Notes: generated from the sequence alone by a model not told the origin. 64,000 nt of DNA from an uncultured Oscillospiraceae bacterium (GCA_947627735.1 CANQXG010000001.1:16406-80405); one strand, 5' to 3'; counted from the stretch's first letter, positions 26,004 to 36,979 are shown. Program-made: numbers and translations.

Positions 26004-27671
26004 TCAGAACAGGCCGGAGATGACGCCCTTGTCGTCCACGTCGATCTTCTCGGCCGCCGGCACCTTCGGCAGGCCCGGCATGGTCATGATGTCGCCGGTG
26101 AGCACCACGGCAAAGCCCGCGCCGGCGGAGACCTTGACCTCCTTCACCGTGACGGTGAAGCCCTCCGGCGCGCCCAGCAGGGCCGGATCGTCGGAGAAGC
26201 TGTACTGGGTCTTGGCGATGCACACGGGCAGGCCGCCGAAGCCCAGGTCGGTGAGCCGGGCGACCTGCTTCTGGGCCGCCGGCAGGATGTTGACGGCCTT
26301 GCCGCCGTAGACCTTCTGCACCACCGCCTCGATCTTCTTGTCCAGGGGCATGTCCAGCTCATAGCTGAAGCGGAAGTCCGGCTTTTCCTCGCCACACACC
26401 CGGACCACCTCGGCGGCCAGGTCCATGGCGCCGGCGCCGCCCTTGGCCCAGAACTCGCCCAGCACCGCCTTCACACCCAGCTTGGCACAGCTGGCGATGA
26501 CCTGCTCTACCTCCGCGTCCGTGTCCGTGGGGAAGCGGTTCACCGCCACCACGCAGGGCAGGCCGTAGACGTTTTTGATATTGCCGACGTGCCGCAGAAG
26601 GTTCGGCATGCCCTTTTCCAGGGCCGCCAGGTCCTCGTGGCCCAGCTCGGTCTTGGCAAGGCCGCCGTGCATCTTCAGCGCCCGGATGGTGGCCACCACC
26701 ACCACCGCCGACGGGGTCAGCCCGGCGTAGCGGCACTTGATGTCCAGGAATTTCTCCGCCCCCAGGTCCGCGCCGAAGCCGGCCTCGGTGACGGCGTAAT
26801 CCCCCAGGCGCATGGCCATGCGGGTGGCCAGAACGCTGTTGCACCCGTGGGCGATGTTGGCGAAGGGTCCGCCGTGGACGAAGGCGGGGGTGCCCTCCAG
26901 GGTCTGGACCAGGTTGGGCTTGAGCGCGTCCTTCAAAAGGGCCGCCATGGCCCCCACGGCCTTCAGGTCCCTGGCCGTCACCGGCGCGCCGTCGTAGGTA
27001 TAGGCCACCACGATGCGGCCCAGCCGCTCCTTCAGGTCATGGATGGAACTGGCCAGGCAGAACACCGCCATGATCTCCGTGGCCACGGTGATGTCGTAGC
27101 CGTCCTCCCGGGGCACGCCGTTGACCCGGCCGCCGATGCCGTCGATGACGTGGCGCAGCTGCCGGTCGTTCATATCCACGCAGCGCTTCCAGGTGACGGT
27201 CTTGGGGTCGATGTGCAGGGCGTTGCCCTGATAGATGTGGTTGTCCAGCATGGCGGCCAGCAGGTTATTGGCCGCGCCGATGGCGTGGAAGTCCCCGGTG
27301 AAGTGGAGGTTGATGTCCTCCATGGGCACCACCTGGGCGTATCCGCCGCCGGCGGCGCCGCCCTTGATGCCGAACACGGGACCCAGGGACGGCTCCCGCA
27401 GGGCCAGGACCGCGTTTTTGCCGATCCGGCGCAGGCCGTCGGCCAGGCCGATGCTGGTGGTGGTCTTGCCCTCCCCCGCGGGGGTGGGGGTGATGGCGGT
27501 GACCAGGATCAGCTTCCCGTCCGGGCGGGAATCATCGTCCAGCAGGGCGTAATCCACTTTTGCCTTGTACTTGCCGTAAGGCTCCAGATATTTTTCGTCC
27601 ACGCCGGCCTTGTCGGCGATGGCGGCGATGGGCTGCATCTGACAGGCCTGGGCGATCTCGATATCGGTCAT
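26004..27671 (-). CDS. fhs: Formate-tetrahydrofolate ligase
   Basis: 555 residues, full family length. It makes 10-formyl-tetrahydrofolate from formate, THF and ATP in the cytosol. The ATP-binding '[20 protein letters not shown]' and '[19 protein letters not shown]' are diagnostic. The start has GGAGGA 7 nt upstream. As the last gene of the purine operon, it supplies the formyl donor needed by PurN and PurH in the same transcript, which fits control by a ZTP riboswitch that senses formyl-folate shortage. Confidence 0.97.
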   Translation of the reverse strand: MTDIEIAQACQMQPIAAIADKAGVDEKYLEPYGKYKAKVDYALLDDDSRPDGKLILVTAITPTPAGEGKTTTSIGLADGLRRIGKNAVLALREPSLGPVFGIKGGAAGGGYAQVVPMEDINLHFTGDFHAIGAANNLLAAMLDNHIYQGNALHIDPKTVTWKRCVDMNDRQLRHVIDGIGGRVNGVPREDGYDITVATEIMAVFCLASSIHDLKERLGRIVVAYTYDGAPVTARDLKAVGAMAALLKDALKPNLVQTLEGTPAFVHGGPFANIAHGCNSVLATRMAMRLGDYAVTEAGFGADLGAEKFLDIKCRYAGLTPSAVVVVATIRALKMHGGLAKTELGHEDLAALEKGMPNLLRHVGNIKNVYGLPCVVAVNRFPTDTDAEVEQVIASCAKLGVKAVLGEFWAKGGAGAMDLAAEVVRVCGEEKPDFRFSYELDMPLDKKIEAVVQKVYGGKAVNILPAAQKQVARLTDLGFGGLPVCIAKTQYSFSDDPALLGAPEGFTVTVKEVKVSAGAGFAVVLTGDIMTMPGLPKVPAAEKIDVDDKGVISGLF

Positions 27672-27684
27672 AGAGGTGTCCTCC

Positions 27685-29187
27685 TCACTTGATAGAGCTG
27701 GTGGTGCGCAGCGTCACGTCGTGATAGCCGCCCTCCACGATGCTGGTGGCGCTCACCAGGGTGAGCTTGGCGTCCCGCTGCAGCTCGGGGATGGTGGTCA
27801 CGCCGCAGTTGCACATGGTGGACTTGACCTTGTAAAGGGTCTTCTGGACGTTCTCATGCAGGCCGCCGGCGTAGGTGACGTAGCTGTCCACGCCCTCCTC
27901 GAAGCTGAGGCCCTCCGCCCCGCCCAGGTCATAGCGCTGCCAGTTCCTGGCCCGGTTGGAACCCTCGCCCCAGTATTCCTTGACGATGGTGCCGTTGATG
28001 TTCAGCTTGGGGGTGGGGCTTTCGTCGAAGCGGGCGAAGTACCGGCCCAGCATGACGAAGTCCGCGCCCATGGCCAGCGCCAGGGTGATGTGGTGGTCGT
28101 ATACGATGCCGCCGTCGGAGCAGATGGGCACGTAGATGCCCGTCTCGGCGTAATACTCGTCCCGGGCCTTGGCCACCTCGATCAGCGCCGTGGCCTGGCC
28201 CCTGCCGATGCCCTTGGTCTCCCGGGTGATGCAGATGGAGCCGCCGCCGATGCCCACCTTCACAAAGTCGGCCCCCGCCGCCGCCAAAAAGCGGAACCCG
28301 GCCTCGTCCACCACGTTGCCCGCGCCCACCTTGACGCTGTCGCCGTAGTGCTCCCGGATCCAGGCGATGGTCCGCTTCTGCCACACGGAGTGGCCCTCGG
28401 ACGAGTCGATGCACAGCGCGTCCGCGCCGGCCTCGATCAGCGCCGGCACCCGCTGGGCATAGTCCCGGGAGTTGATGCCCGCGCCCACCATCAGCCGCTT
28501 TCCGGCGTCCAGCAGCTCGTCGGGGTTCTCCTTGTGGCTGTCGTAGTCCTTGCGGAACACGAAATACTGCAGCCGCCCGTCATCGGACAAGATGGGCAGG
28601 GCGTTGAGCTTGTGGTCCCAGATGATGTCGTTGGCCTCCTTCAGGCTGGTGCCCTCGGGGGCGGTGACCAGCTTCTCCCGGGGGGTCATGAAGTCCCGGA
28701 CGATCTCCGTGGTCTCCATGCGGCTGACCCGGTAGTCCCGGCTGGTGACGATGCCCAGCAGCTTTCCGTTGGCGGTGCCGTCGTCGGTGACGGCCACGGT
28801 GGAGAAGCCGTTTTTCGCCTTCAGCCGCAGGATGTCCCCCAGCGTGGCGTCGGGGGTGACGTTGGAGGCGCTGACCACGAAGCCGGACTTGTAGTTCTTC
28901 ACCCGGGCGACCATGGCCGCCTCATCCTCGATAGACTGGGAGCCGTAGATAAAGCTCAGGCCCCCCTCCCGGGCCAGGGCGATGGCCAGGGTATCGTTGG
29001 ACACCGACTGCATGATGGCCGACACCATGGGGATGCTCAGGCTGATGGCCGGCTTCTCCCCCCGGCGGTAGCGCACCAGGGGCGTTTTCAGGCTGATGTT
29101 GTCCGGCACGCAGCTCTCCGAGGTGTAGCCGGGGATCAGCAGGTACTCGCTGAAGGTATGGGACGGCTCATTGTAGTAGTACGCCAT
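27685..29187 (-). CDS. guaB: IMP dehydrogenase
   Basis: 500 residues. It oxidises IMP to XMP, the first step to GTP. Two CBS motifs lie between about residues 100 and 215 ('[11 protein letters not shown]', '[11 protein letters not shown]'), and the catalytic loop reads '[20 protein letters not shown]' with the active Cys. AAAGGAG lies 6 nt before the ATG. It uses the product of the purine pathway encoded upstream. The annotation is secure; GMP reductase is excluded by the CBS pair and loop sequence. Confidence 0.95.
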   Translation of the reverse strand: MAYYYNEPSHTFSEYLLIPGYTSESCVPDNISLKTPLVRYRRGEKPAISLSIPMVSAIMQSVSNDTLAIALAREGGLSFIYGSQSIEDEAAMVARVKNYKSGFVVSASNVTPDATLGDILRLKAKNGFSTVAVTDDGTANGKLLGIVTSRDYRVSRMETTEIVRDFMTPREKLVTAPEGTSLKEANDIIWDHKLNALPILSDDGRLQYFVFRKDYDSHKENPDELLDAGKRLMVGAGINSRDYAQRVPALIEAGADALCIDSSEGHSVWQKRTIAWIREHYGDSVKVGAGNVVDEAGFRFLAAAGADFVKVGIGGGSICITRETKGIGRGQATALIEVAKARDEYYAETGIYVPICSDGGIVYDHHITLALAMGADFVMLGRYFARFDESPTPKLNINGTIVKEYWGEGSNRARNWQRYDLGGAEGLSFEEGVDSYVTYAGGLHENVQKTLYKVKSTMCNCGVTTIPELQRDAKLTLVSATSIVEGGYHDVTLRTTSSIK

Positions 29188-29199
29188 ATGCTTCTCCTT

Positions 29200-32100
29200 T
29201 CAATTCGCGCGGAAATACTCCACCGCGGAGCGGAACAGACCCATGTCGTACGCTCCGGGAACGTTCTTGTAAAGGTGCTGGCCCACCCGCTCGGAGTGGC
29301 CCATCTTCCCCAGCACTCGCCCATCGGGACTGGTGATGCCCTCGATGGCATAGACGGAGCCGTTGGGGTTGTGGGCAGTGTCCATGGAGGGCACGCCGGC
29401 CAGATCCACGTACTGGGTGGCGATCTGTCCGTTTTCTGCCAGGGCGCGCACCGTTTCCTCCGAGGCCAAAAACCGGCCCTCGCCGTGGGAGATGGGCACG
29501 CAGTACACCTGCCCCGGCTCCGTGGCGGCCAGCCAGGGGGACTTGTTGGAGGCCACCCGGGTGCGCACGATCCTGGACTGGTGGCGGCCGATGGTGTTGT
29601 AGCTCAATGTGGGGCAGTTTTCGTCGGTGTCCATGATCTTTCCGAAAGGCACCAGGCCCAGCTTGATAAGCGCCTGGAAGCCGTTGCAGATGCCCAGCAT
29701 CAGCCCGTCCCGCTGCTCCAAAAGCCTCGTCACCTGCTCCCGCACCGGGCCGCCCCGGAAGAAGGCGGCGATGAACTTGGCGCTGCCCTCCGGCTCGTCG
29801 CCGCCGGAGAAGCCGCCGGGGAGCACGATCATCTGGGCGCGGGCGATGGCCCCGGCGGCCTGCTCGATGCTCCGGGCGGTGTCCGCCGCGGTCAGGTTGC
29901 GCACCACCAGGATCTCCGCCTCGCCGCCGGCCTCGGTCACGGCCCTGGCGGTGTCATACTCGCAGTTGGTGCCCGGGAACACGGGGATCAGGACCCGGGG
30001 CCTGGCGTGCCTCACCGCCGGCGCGGTGCGCTCCTTGGCGGCATAGGAAAACGCCTCCACGGCGCCGGTCTCACCGGTACGGGTGGGATATACGTCCTCC
30101 AGCACGGCCTCGTTCAGGGCCAGCAGCTCGTCGATGGGCGCGGCGTCGCCACCCAGGGCGATGACCGGCTCGGCACTGGTAACGCCGATCTTCATGGCGC
30201 AGCCGCAGTCCACTTCTTCCGACAGCTCCGCCACGATGGCATGGGGCCAGGGGGCATACCAGTCAAACTCTGCGTTCCCGTCCATGGCAAAGCCCACGCG
30301 GTTGCCGAAGCTCATCTTCATCACGGCCTCGGCCACGCCGTTCTCCACCGCCCACGCGGCCTTGACCTTGCCGGCCCGGCACAGGCCGTGGAAGGTCTCC
30401 CAGGCGGCTTTCCGGCTCTCCGCAGTGGGATTGCCCGCGAACAGGTACACCGGATGTCCGGCTTCCTTGAACTCGGGGGACAGCACCTCCCCCGCTTTTA
30501 CGGGGGCGATGGCGAAGGAGATCAGCGTGGGGGGAACGTCCTTGTCCATGAACGAGCCGGACATGGAGTCCTTGCCGCCGATGGCGGCGGCCCCCAGCTC
30601 CAGCTGGGCGTCCAGTGCCCCCAGCAGAGCCTGGAAGGGCTTGCCCCAGCGCTCCGGATCGTCCCGCAGCTTCTCGAAAAACTCCTGGAAGGTCAGGTAC
30701 GCGTCTTTATAGTCCGCGCCGGCGGCCACGATCTTGGCCACCGAGGTGACCACCGCGTGGCAGGCCCCCTCGTAGGGGTCGGCGCTCATCCAGTCCGGGT
30801 CGCAGCCCCAGGCCATGACGCTGGCCTGATCCGTGTGCTGCCCCGGCAGCACCGGCAGCAGCGCCGCCATGGCCTGGGCCGGAGTGGTCTGGGTCCGGCC
30901 GCCGAAGGGCATGAGCACGCTGCCCGCGCCGATGGAGCCGTCGAACCGCTCGGTCAAGCCCCGCCGGGAGCCGCATTTCAGACTGCCGGCCATATCCCGC
31001 AGGGAGCTGAACCGGGCCTGGCCCAGCGCGGCCCGGTCGGTCGCGGGCACACGCACCGCGGCGTGCTTCACCGCGCCGTTGGTGTTGAGGAATGCCCGGC
31101 TCAGGTCGGCGATGGTCCTCCCCTTCCAGGTCATCACCATCCGGGGGCTTTCCGTGACCACGGCCACCTGATAGGCCTCCAGGTTCTCCGCCTGGGCGGC
31201 GGCGATGAACGCCTCCGCGTCGGAGCGGGCCACCACCACGGCCATGCGCTCCTGGCTCTCGGATATGGCCAGCTCCGTGCCGTCCAGGCCCTCGTATTTC
31301 TTGCGCACCGCGTCCAGATCGATGGCCAGGCCGTCCGCCAGCTCGCCGATGGCCACGCTGACGCCGCCGGCGCCGAAGTCGTTGCAGCGCTTTATCATCC
31401 TGGTGACGTCCCCGTCCCGGAAGAGCCGCTGGATCTTCCGCTCCTCGGGGGCGTTGCCCTTTTGCACCTCGGAGGCCATGGTCTGCAGGGATTTGGTGTT
31501 GTGGCTCTTGGACGAGCCGGTGGCGCCGCCGATGCCGTCCCGGCCGGTGCGGCCGCCCAGCAGGATCACCACGTCCCCGGGCACAGGCTCCTCCCGGCGC
31601 ACGTTCTCCGCCGGGGCCGCCGCCACCACCACGCCGCACTCCAGCCGCTTGGCCACATACCCCTCGTGGTACATCTCCGCCACATGGCCGGTGGCCAGGC
31701 CGATCTGGTTGCCGTAGGAGGAATAGCCCGCCGCGGCGGTCTGGGCCAACTTCCTCTGGGGCAGCTTTCCGGGCAGGGTCCTATCCAGCGCCGCCCGGGG
31801 GTCGCCGCCGCCGGTGACCCGCATGGCCTGGTGCACGTAGGCCCGGCCCGACAGGGGGTCCCGGATGCAGCCGCCGATGCAGGTGGCCGCGCCGCCGAAG
31901 GGTTCGATCTCCGTGGGGTGGTTGTGGGTCTCGTTTTTGAACATCAAAAGCCAGTCCTGCGTCTGGCCGTCCACCTGGGCGGGCACATGGATGGAGCAGG
32001 CGTTGATCTCCTCGCTCTCGTCCAGCTCGGGAAGCAGGCCCCGCTTTTTCAGCACCTTGGTGCCCAAGGTGGCGATGTCCATCAGGGTCTGCGGCCGCGC

Positions 32101-32898
32101 GGCGGCCTTCTCGGGCCCGTAGACTTCCTCCCGGGCCGCCAGATACCGCTCATAGGACGATCGCACCGCACAGTCGGCGATGTCCACGTCGTCGATGTGG
32201 GTGGAGAAGGTGGTGTGGCGGCAGTGGTCGGACCAGTAGGTGTCCACCACCCGCACCTCGGTGATGGTGGGGTCCCGGTGCTCCTCGCCCTTAAAATAAT
32301 CCTGCAGGAACTTCAGGTCGTCCAGGTCCATGGCCAGGCCCAGCTCGTCCAGCAGGGCCGCCAGGGCCGGCTCGTCCATGGCGGTGAAGCCCTCCACCGT
32401 CCGGACGTGGTCCGGCACGGCGTAGGTCCGCTCCAGGGTCCGGGGCTTGTCCATGGAGGCCCGGCGGCTCTCCACCGGGTTGATGACGTAGCCGGCGATG
32501 CGCTCCACATCCTCAGCCGTCAGCGCGCCCCGCAGCAGATACACCTTGGCGTAGGACACCAGCGGCCTCTCCGCCCCGGCCATGAGCTGGATGCACTGGG
32601 CGGCGGAGTCGGCCCGCTGGTCGAACTGCCCCGGCAGGGCCTCCACGGCCAGCACCGTCCACTGCCCCTCCGGGGCGGGGAACATCTCGTCGTAGGTCCG
32701 GTCCACCTGAGGCTCGGAAAACACCACGCTTTTTGCCCGCTCAAAGACCTCCCGGTCGATGTGGTCCACATCGTACCGGTTCAGAATGCGCACTTCCTCC
32801 AGGGCCTTCACCCCCAGGAAGTCCCGCAGATCGGCCAGCAGGCCGGCGCTCTCCGGGGACACGCCCGGCTTTTTTTCTACATATATCCGATAGACCAT
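29200..32898 (-). CDS. purL: Phosphoribosylformylglycinamidine synthase, single-chain form
   Basis: 1232 residues, the long form that combines PurS-like, PurL and glutaminase parts. The N-terminus is PurS-like; the synthetase core has 'DTYWSDHCRHTTF' and 'FKNETHNHPTEIEPFGGAAT'; the C-terminal glutaminase has 'LPGGFSGGDEPEGSAKF' and the nucleophile Cys in 'GICNGFQALIKLG'. The fourth step of purine synthesis runs in one chain, as in many Clostridia and Gammaproteobacteria. It follows purD by 10 nt. Confidence 0.97.
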   Translation of the reverse strand: MVYRIYVEKKPGVSPESAGLLADLRDFLGVKALEEVRILNRYDVDHIDREVFERAKSVVFSEPQVDRTYDEMFPAPEGQWTVLAVEALPGQFDQRADSAAQCIQLMAGAERPLVSYAKVYLLRGALTAEDVERIAGYVINPVESRRASMDKPRTLERTYAVPDHVRTVEGFTAMDEPALAALLDELGLAMDLDDLKFLQDYFKGEEHRDPTITEVRVVDTYWSDHCRHTTFSTHIDDVDIADCAVRSSYERYLAAREEVYGPEKAAARPQTLMDIATLGTKVLKKRGLLPELDESEEINACSIHVPAQVDGQTQDWLLMFKNETHNHPTEIEPFGGAATCIGGCIRDPLSGRAYVHQAMRVTGGGDPRAALDRTLPGKLPQRKLAQTAAAGYSSYGNQIGLATGHVAEMYHEGYVAKRLECGVVVAAAPAENVRREEPVPGDVVILLGGRTGRDGIGGATGSSKSHNTKSLQTMASEVQKGNAPEERKIQRLFRDGDVTRMIKRCNDFGAGGVSVAIGELADGLAIDLDAVRKKYEGLDGTELAISESQERMAVVVARSDAEAFIAAAQAENLEAYQVAVVTESPRMVMTWKGRTIADLSRAFLNTNGAVKHAAVRVPATDRAALGQARFSSLRDMAGSLKCGSRRGLTERFDGSIGAGSVLMPFGGRTQTTPAQAMAALLPVLPGQHTDQASVMAWGCDPDWMSADPYEGACHAVVTSVAKIVAAGADYKDAYLTFQEFFEKLRDDPERWGKPFQALLGALDAQLELGAAAIGGKDSMSGSFMDKDVPPTLISFAIAPVKAGEVLSPEFKEAGHPVYLFAGNPTAESRKAAWETFHGLCRAGKVKAAWAVENGVAEAVMKMSFGNRVGFAMDGNAEFDWYAPWPHAIVAELSEEVDCGCAMKIGVTSAEPVIALGGDAAPIDELLALNEAVLEDVYPTRTGETGAVEAFSYAAKERTAPAVRHARPRVLIPVFPGTNCEYDTARAVTEAGGEAEILVVRNLTAADTARSIEQAAGAIARAQMIVLPGGFSGGDEPEGSAKFIAAFFRGGPVREQVTRLLEQRDGLMLGICNGFQALIKLGLVPFGKIMDTDENCPTLSYNTIGRHQSRIVRTRVASNKSPWLAATEPGQVYCVPISHGEGRFLASEETVRALAENGQIATQYVDLAGVPSMDTAHNPNGSVYAIEGITSPDGRVLGKMGHSERVGQHLYKNVPGAYDMGLFRSAVEYFRAN

Positions 32899-32908
32899 AT
32901 ATCCTCTC

Positions 32909-34177
32909 TCAGTCCGCCAGCGCCTTCATGGCCCTGGCTCCGATGTCACGGCGATAATAGGCGTTGCCGAAGTGGACCTTCTCCGCGTCGGCATAGGCCG
33001 CGGCGATGGCCGCGGGCAGGCTCTCCGCCACGGCGGTGACGCCCAGCACCCGACCGCCGCTGGTCAGCAGCTTTCCGTCCGTCAGCTTCGCCCCGGCCAC
33101 GTACACCTGGGCGGTCAGCCCCGCGTCATAGGTGATCTCATAGCCCTTTTCATAGTGCTCCGGGTATCCGTCGCTGGCCAGGATGACGCAGCAGGCGTGC
33201 TTTTCGGAAAAGCGCACCTCGGTCTTATCCAGCGTCCCGTTGCGGCAGGCCATCATCACGGTCAGCAGGTCCGACTCCATCAGCGGCAGCACCACCTGGG
33301 TTTCCGGGTCGCCGAAGCGGCAGTTGTACTCGATCACCTTCGGCCCGTCGGGGGTGAGCATCAGCCCAAAGTAGAGGCAGCCTTTGAAGGGCCGGCCCTC
33401 CGCCGCCATGGCGGCGATGGTGGGCTGGAAGATGGTCTGCATGCACACGTCTGCGATCTCGTCGGTGTAATAGGGGTTGGGGGCCACGGTGCCCATGCCG
33501 CCGGTGTTGAGGCCCTCGTCGCCGTCGTGTGCCCGCTTGTGGTCCATGGAGGACACCATGGGTTTGACCGTTTTCCCGTCGGTGAAGGCCAGCACGGACA
33601 CCTCCGGGCCGGTCAAAAACTCCTCCACCACGATCCGGTCGCCGCTGGCGCCGAATTTTTTGTCCTCCATGATGGACTTCACGGCCTCCTCGGCCTCGGC
33701 GTGGGTCTGGGCGATCAGCACGCCCTTTCCCAGGGCCAGGCCGTCGGCCTTCACCACCGTGGGCAGCGGGGCGGTCCGCACATATCCAAGCGCCGCCGCC
33801 GCGTCGTCGAACACCTCGTAGCGGGCGGTGGGGATGGCGTACTTTTTCATCAGCTCCTTGGCGAACACCTTGCTGCCCTCGATGACGGCGGCCTTCTTAT
33901 CCGGCCCGAAGCATGGCACCCCCGCCGCCTCCAGGGCGTCCACCATCCCCAGGGCCAGGGGGTCGTCCGGGGTGACCACGGCGAAGTCGATGGCGTTTTC
34001 CTTTGCAAAGCGCACCGCGCCGTCAATGTCCTTCGCGCCCACGTCCACGCACACCGCGTCCGCGGCGATGCCCCCGTTGCCGGGCAGGGCGTAGACCGTC
34101 TCCACGGCGGGGTTTTCTTTCAGCTTGCGGATGACGGCGTGTTCCCGGCCGCCGCTGCCGATGACCATGAGTTTCAT
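32909..34177 (-). CDS. purD: Phosphoribosylamine-glycine ligase
   Basis: 422 residues, an ATP-grasp enzyme that makes GAR in the second step of purine synthesis. It opens with 'MKLMVIGSGGREHAV' and has 'MSSMDHKRAHDGDEGLNTGG' and 'YNCRFGDPETQVVLP'. I chose the ATG at 34177 (AGGAG 9 nt upstream); the track ORF extends into the MutS-like gene. It lies between a MutS-like ATPase gene and purL. Confidence 0.96.
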   Translation of the reverse strand: MKLMVIGSGGREHAVIRKLKENPAVETVYALPGNGGIAADAVCVDVGAKDIDGAVRFAKENAIDFAVVTPDDPLALGMVDALEAAGVPCFGPDKKAAVIEGSKVFAKELMKKYAIPTARYEVFDDAAAALGYVRTAPLPTVVKADGLALGKGVLIAQTHAEAEEAVKSIMEDKKFGASGDRIVVEEFLTGPEVSVLAFTDGKTVKPMVSSMDHKRAHDGDEGLNTGGMGTVAPNPYYTDEIADVCMQTIFQPTIAAMAAEGRPFKGCLYFGLMLTPDGPKVIEYNCRFGDPETQVVLPLMESDLLTVMMACRNGTLDKTEVRFSEKHACCVILASDGYPEHYEKGYEITYDAGLTAQVYVAGAKLTDGKLLTSGGRVLGVTAVAESLPAAIAAAYADAEKVHFGNAYYRRDIGARAMKALAD

Positions 34178-34202
34178 AGGTTTCTTCTCCTGCCTCCAAA
34201 TC

Positions 34203-35786
34203 TTATTCCCACGCGCCTGTTTCCAGATATTTCTTCGCCCGGCGCTCCGCCTTGGCCACGAGCGCGGCGTCAAAGCCCATCAGCCCCAACAGCCGGATGG
34301 CGTTCCGGGACCGGGCCGGTCCCTCCCGGAGCCGGTAGTCGAACTGCATCGAATCCTCGCCCACCGTCTCCGCAAAGTGGCACATCCGGCACTTCCCCGC
34401 CAGCAGGGCGCACAACTCCAGATCGTGGGTGGCCGCCAGGCACAGGACCCCCGCGTCAAAGAGCGTCTCCAAAATGGCGCTTGACGCCGCGATGCGCTCG
34501 GCGGTGTTGGTGCCCCGCAGGACCTCGTCCACCACGCATAGGACGGGCCGTTCCCTCTCCGCCGCCGTCAGGATGCGGCGGATGGACTTGATCTCCGTGA
34601 CGTAATAACTCTCCCCCGCCAGCAGATCGTCCTCCAGGGCCATGGACGAATAGAGGGTAAACACGCCGCCTTGGTAACTCTCCGCCGCCGCCGTACACAG
34701 GCTCTGGGCCAGCAGGACGTTCAAAAGCGCGGTACGCAGATAGGTGCTTTTGCCGGAGGCATTGGAGCCGGTGAGCAGCATGGGGCCGCCCAGGTCCAGA
34801 TCGTTGGGCACAGCGGCGTCCAGCAGCGGGTGGACCATGCCCCGGATGTGCAGCTGGGCCGAGCCGTCAAAGGCGATGTCCGGCACGGCGTACACCTCCA
34901 TGCTCTTGCGCCAGGAGGCCGCCGCGATGGCCGTATCCAGCCGTCCCAGGCCCTCGATGACGGCCATCAGGTCCTTTTGGTTGGCCCACAGCTTGTTCTT
35001 CAGATATTCATAGGTGATAAGGTCCAGCAAGAGCAGCGAGGCCAGCAGGTCCCCCACGTTGCCGGTATCCATGCCAGAAATGCCGCCGGTACGCAGCACG
35101 AACCGCAGCTTTTTCAACGCCTCGTAGGCCCCCGCCAGTTCCCGGTCCAGGTCCGGCGCGCCCAGCTTTTGGACCCGCCGCAGGGCGAACACCTCCGCCA
35201 CCGAGTAGTTGAGGGTGTCAAACTCCCGACGCACCCGCCGCAGCATGAACTCCCGGAGCGCCATATTGAAGGACATGAGCAATATCGCCGCCATGATCGG
35301 AACGACGCCCAGCACTCCCAGCACAAGGCTGGCCACGAACGCTACCGACAGGGTCACATAGAGGCCAAACAGGCTCCGTCCCCCGGCATCCGGCGCGAAC
35401 GCCGTGCAGAGGTCCGACCGCCGGGTCCGGCCCAGTTTGTCCAAAATGGCCTGGACCTCCAGCCGCTTTTCCGGCCGGGCCTCCATGAACGCGATGAGCC
35501 TGGCCCGGCGGCCGTATTCCTCCCCGGTCAGGGCGGGGTGGCGCAGGGTGTCGTAAAGCACCTGCTCCCCCGGCGTGGACAGGCCCGGATCGATGCGCCG
35601 GAACACCCGGTCCATATCCAGGTCGTGCCAGGTGACATCATCCACGCTGTAACCGTCCTCCCGCTCCCGGCGGTAGTCCGACCAGGCCCGGATGCGCTCC
35701 ATGTCCCCGCCGGTAAAGTACACGTCCGGCCTCTTTCCGAAGGCCGCCTCCAGCCGGCGCCGACGCTTTTTCTCCTGCCCGAACAC
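34203..35786 (-). CDS. MutS-family ATPase with two membrane segments
   Basis: About 527 residues. The C-terminal MutS ATPase has Walker A 'TGSNASGKSTYLRT', Walker B 'LCVVDEVLRGTN' and 'LAATHDLEL'. Residues ~190-235 are hydrophobic (two helices), and the mismatch-recognition domain of true MutS is absent, so this belongs to the membrane-linked MutS-like group of unknown job. The frame runs open far upstream across purH; I take GTG at 35786, 2 nt after the purH stop. It has no good SD, so coupling to purH is likely, and a start at a later ATG (GGDMERIRA) is possible. Confidence 0.78.
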   Translation of the reverse strand: MFGQEKKRRRRLEAAFGKRPDVYFTGGDMERIRAWSDYRREREDGYSVDDVTWHDLDMDRVFRRIDPGLSTPGEQVLYDTLRHPALTGEEYGRRARLIAFMEARPEKRLEVQAILDKLGRTRRSDLCTAFAPDAGGRSLFGLYVTLSVAFVASLVLGVLGVVPIMAAILLMSFNMALREFMLRRVRREFDTLNYSVAEVFALRRVQKLGAPDLDRELAGAYEALKKLRFVLRTGGISGMDTGNVGDLLASLLLLDLITYEYLKNKLWANQKDLMAVIEGLGRLDTAIAAASWRKSMEVYAVPDIAFDGSAQLHIRGMVHPLLDAAVPNDLDLGGPMLLTGSNASGKSTYLRTALLNVLLAQSLCTAAAESYQGGVFTLYSSMALEDDLLAGESYYVTEIKSIRRILTAAERERPVLCVVDEVLRGTNTAERIAASSAILETLFDAGVLCLAATHDLELCALLAGKCRMCHFAETVGEDSMQFDYRLREGPARSRNAIRLLGLMGFDAALVAKAERRAKKYLETGAWE

Positions 35787-35788
35787 GG

Positions 35789-36967
35789 TCAGTGGTGGAA
35801 CAGCCGCATGCCTGTGAAGGCCATGACGATGCCGTACTTGTCCGCGGTCTCGATCACGTTGTCGTCCCGGATGCTGCCGCCCGGCTCGGCGATATAGGCC
35901 ACGCCGGACTTGCGGGCGCGCTCCACGTTGTCCCCGAAGGGGAAGAAGGCGTCGCTGCCCACGGTGACGCCGGACTGGGTGGCCAGCCACGCCTTTTTTT
36001 CCGCGGCGGTCAGCGGCTCGGGCCGGCTGGTGAACACGTTCTGCCACGCCCCGTCGGCAAGCACATCCTCCCACTCGTCGGAGATGTACACGTCGATGGC
36101 GTTGTCCCGGTCCGGCCGGCGGATATCCGCCCTGAAGGGCAGGGAGAGCACCTTTTCGTGCTGGCGCAGGTACCAGTTGTCCGCCTTGTTGCCGGCCAGG
36201 CGTGTGCAGTGGATACGGCTCTGCTGGCCGGCGCCCACGCCGATGGCCTGTCCGTCCTTCACATAGCAGACGGAGTTGGACTGGGTGTACTTCAAAGTGA
36301 TGAGGGCCACGGTCATGTCGATGACCGCCTCGGGGGGCAGGGTCTTGTTCTTGGTCACGATGTTGGAAAACACGTCCGCCGTGACCTTGTAGTCGTTCCG
36401 CCCCTGCTGGAAGGTGACGCCGAACACGTCCTTGCGCTCTACCGGGGCGGGGACGTAGGCGGGGTCGATCCTGACCACGTTATAATTGCCCTTTTTCTTC
36501 GTCTTGAGGATGGCCAATGCCCCGTCGGTGTAGCCCGGGGCGATGACGCCGTCGGACACCTCCGCCTTCAGGTACCGGGCCGTGGCCTCGTCGCATACCT
36601 CGGACAGCGCCGCCCAGTCGCCGTAGGAACTCATCCGGTCCGCGCCCCTGGCCCGGATATAGGCGCAGGCGATGGGACTCAGCTCCGCGTCGGGGTCCAC
36701 GAAATAGATCTTCCTGTCCGTTTCGGACAGGGGCTTTCCCACGGCGGCTCCCGCTGGGGAGACGTGCTTGAAGCTGGCGGCGGCGGGCAGGCCCGTGGCC
36801 TCGGAGAGTTCCTTCACCAGCTGCCAGGAGTTGAACGCGTCCAGCAGGTTGATGTAGCCCGGCTTGCCGTTGAGCACCTCTATGGGCAGGTCGCTGCCGT
36901 CGGACATAAAGATGCAGGAGGGCTTCTGGTTAGGGTTGCAGCCGTATTTCAGTTCCAGTTGGTTCAT
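35789..36967 (-). CDS. purH: AICAR formyltransferase (PurH C-terminal-type domain alone)
   Basis: 392 residues. It transfers a formyl group from 10-formyl-THF to AICAR. It aligns with the formyltransferase half of PurH ('LKYGCNPNQKPSCIF', 'AASFKHVSPAGAAVG', 'LKYTQSNSVCYVKDGQ'). The usual N-terminal IMP cyclohydrolase domain is missing; that job is done by the PurO-type protein encoded just upstream (36980-37687). GGGAGAG lies just before the ATG. Unlike canonical PurH (~510 aa), this is a stand-alone enzyme. Confidence 0.93.
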   Translation of the reverse strand: MNQLELKYGCNPNQKPSCIFMSDGSDLPIEVLNGKPGYINLLDAFNSWQLVKELSEATGLPAAASFKHVSPAGAAVGKPLSETDRKIYFVDPDAELSPIACAYIRARGADRMSSYGDWAALSEVCDEATARYLKAEVSDGVIAPGYTDGALAILKTKKKGNYNVVRIDPAYVPAPVERKDVFGVTFQQGRNDYKVTADVFSNIVTKNKTLPPEAVIDMTVALITLKYTQSNSVCYVKDGQAIGVGAGQQSRIHCTRLAGNKADNWYLRQHEKVLSLPFRADIRRPDRDNAIDVYISDEWEDVLADGAWQNVFTSRPEPLTAAEKKAWLATQSGVTVGSDAFFPFGDNVERARKSGVAYIAEPGGSIRDDNVIETADKYGIVMAFTGMRLFHH

Positions 36968-36979
36968 ACTCTCTCCCTC

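Noticed and set aside
27676-33039. 1787-aa plus-strand ORF over guaB and purL
   Set aside because: It runs antisense to two certain genes and only reflects high GC at third positions; no domain can be recognised in it.
35787-36074. N-terminal extension of the MutS-like ORF upstream of 35786
   Set aside because: It overlaps purH in another frame and has the Arg/Gly/His bias of a shadow sequence.
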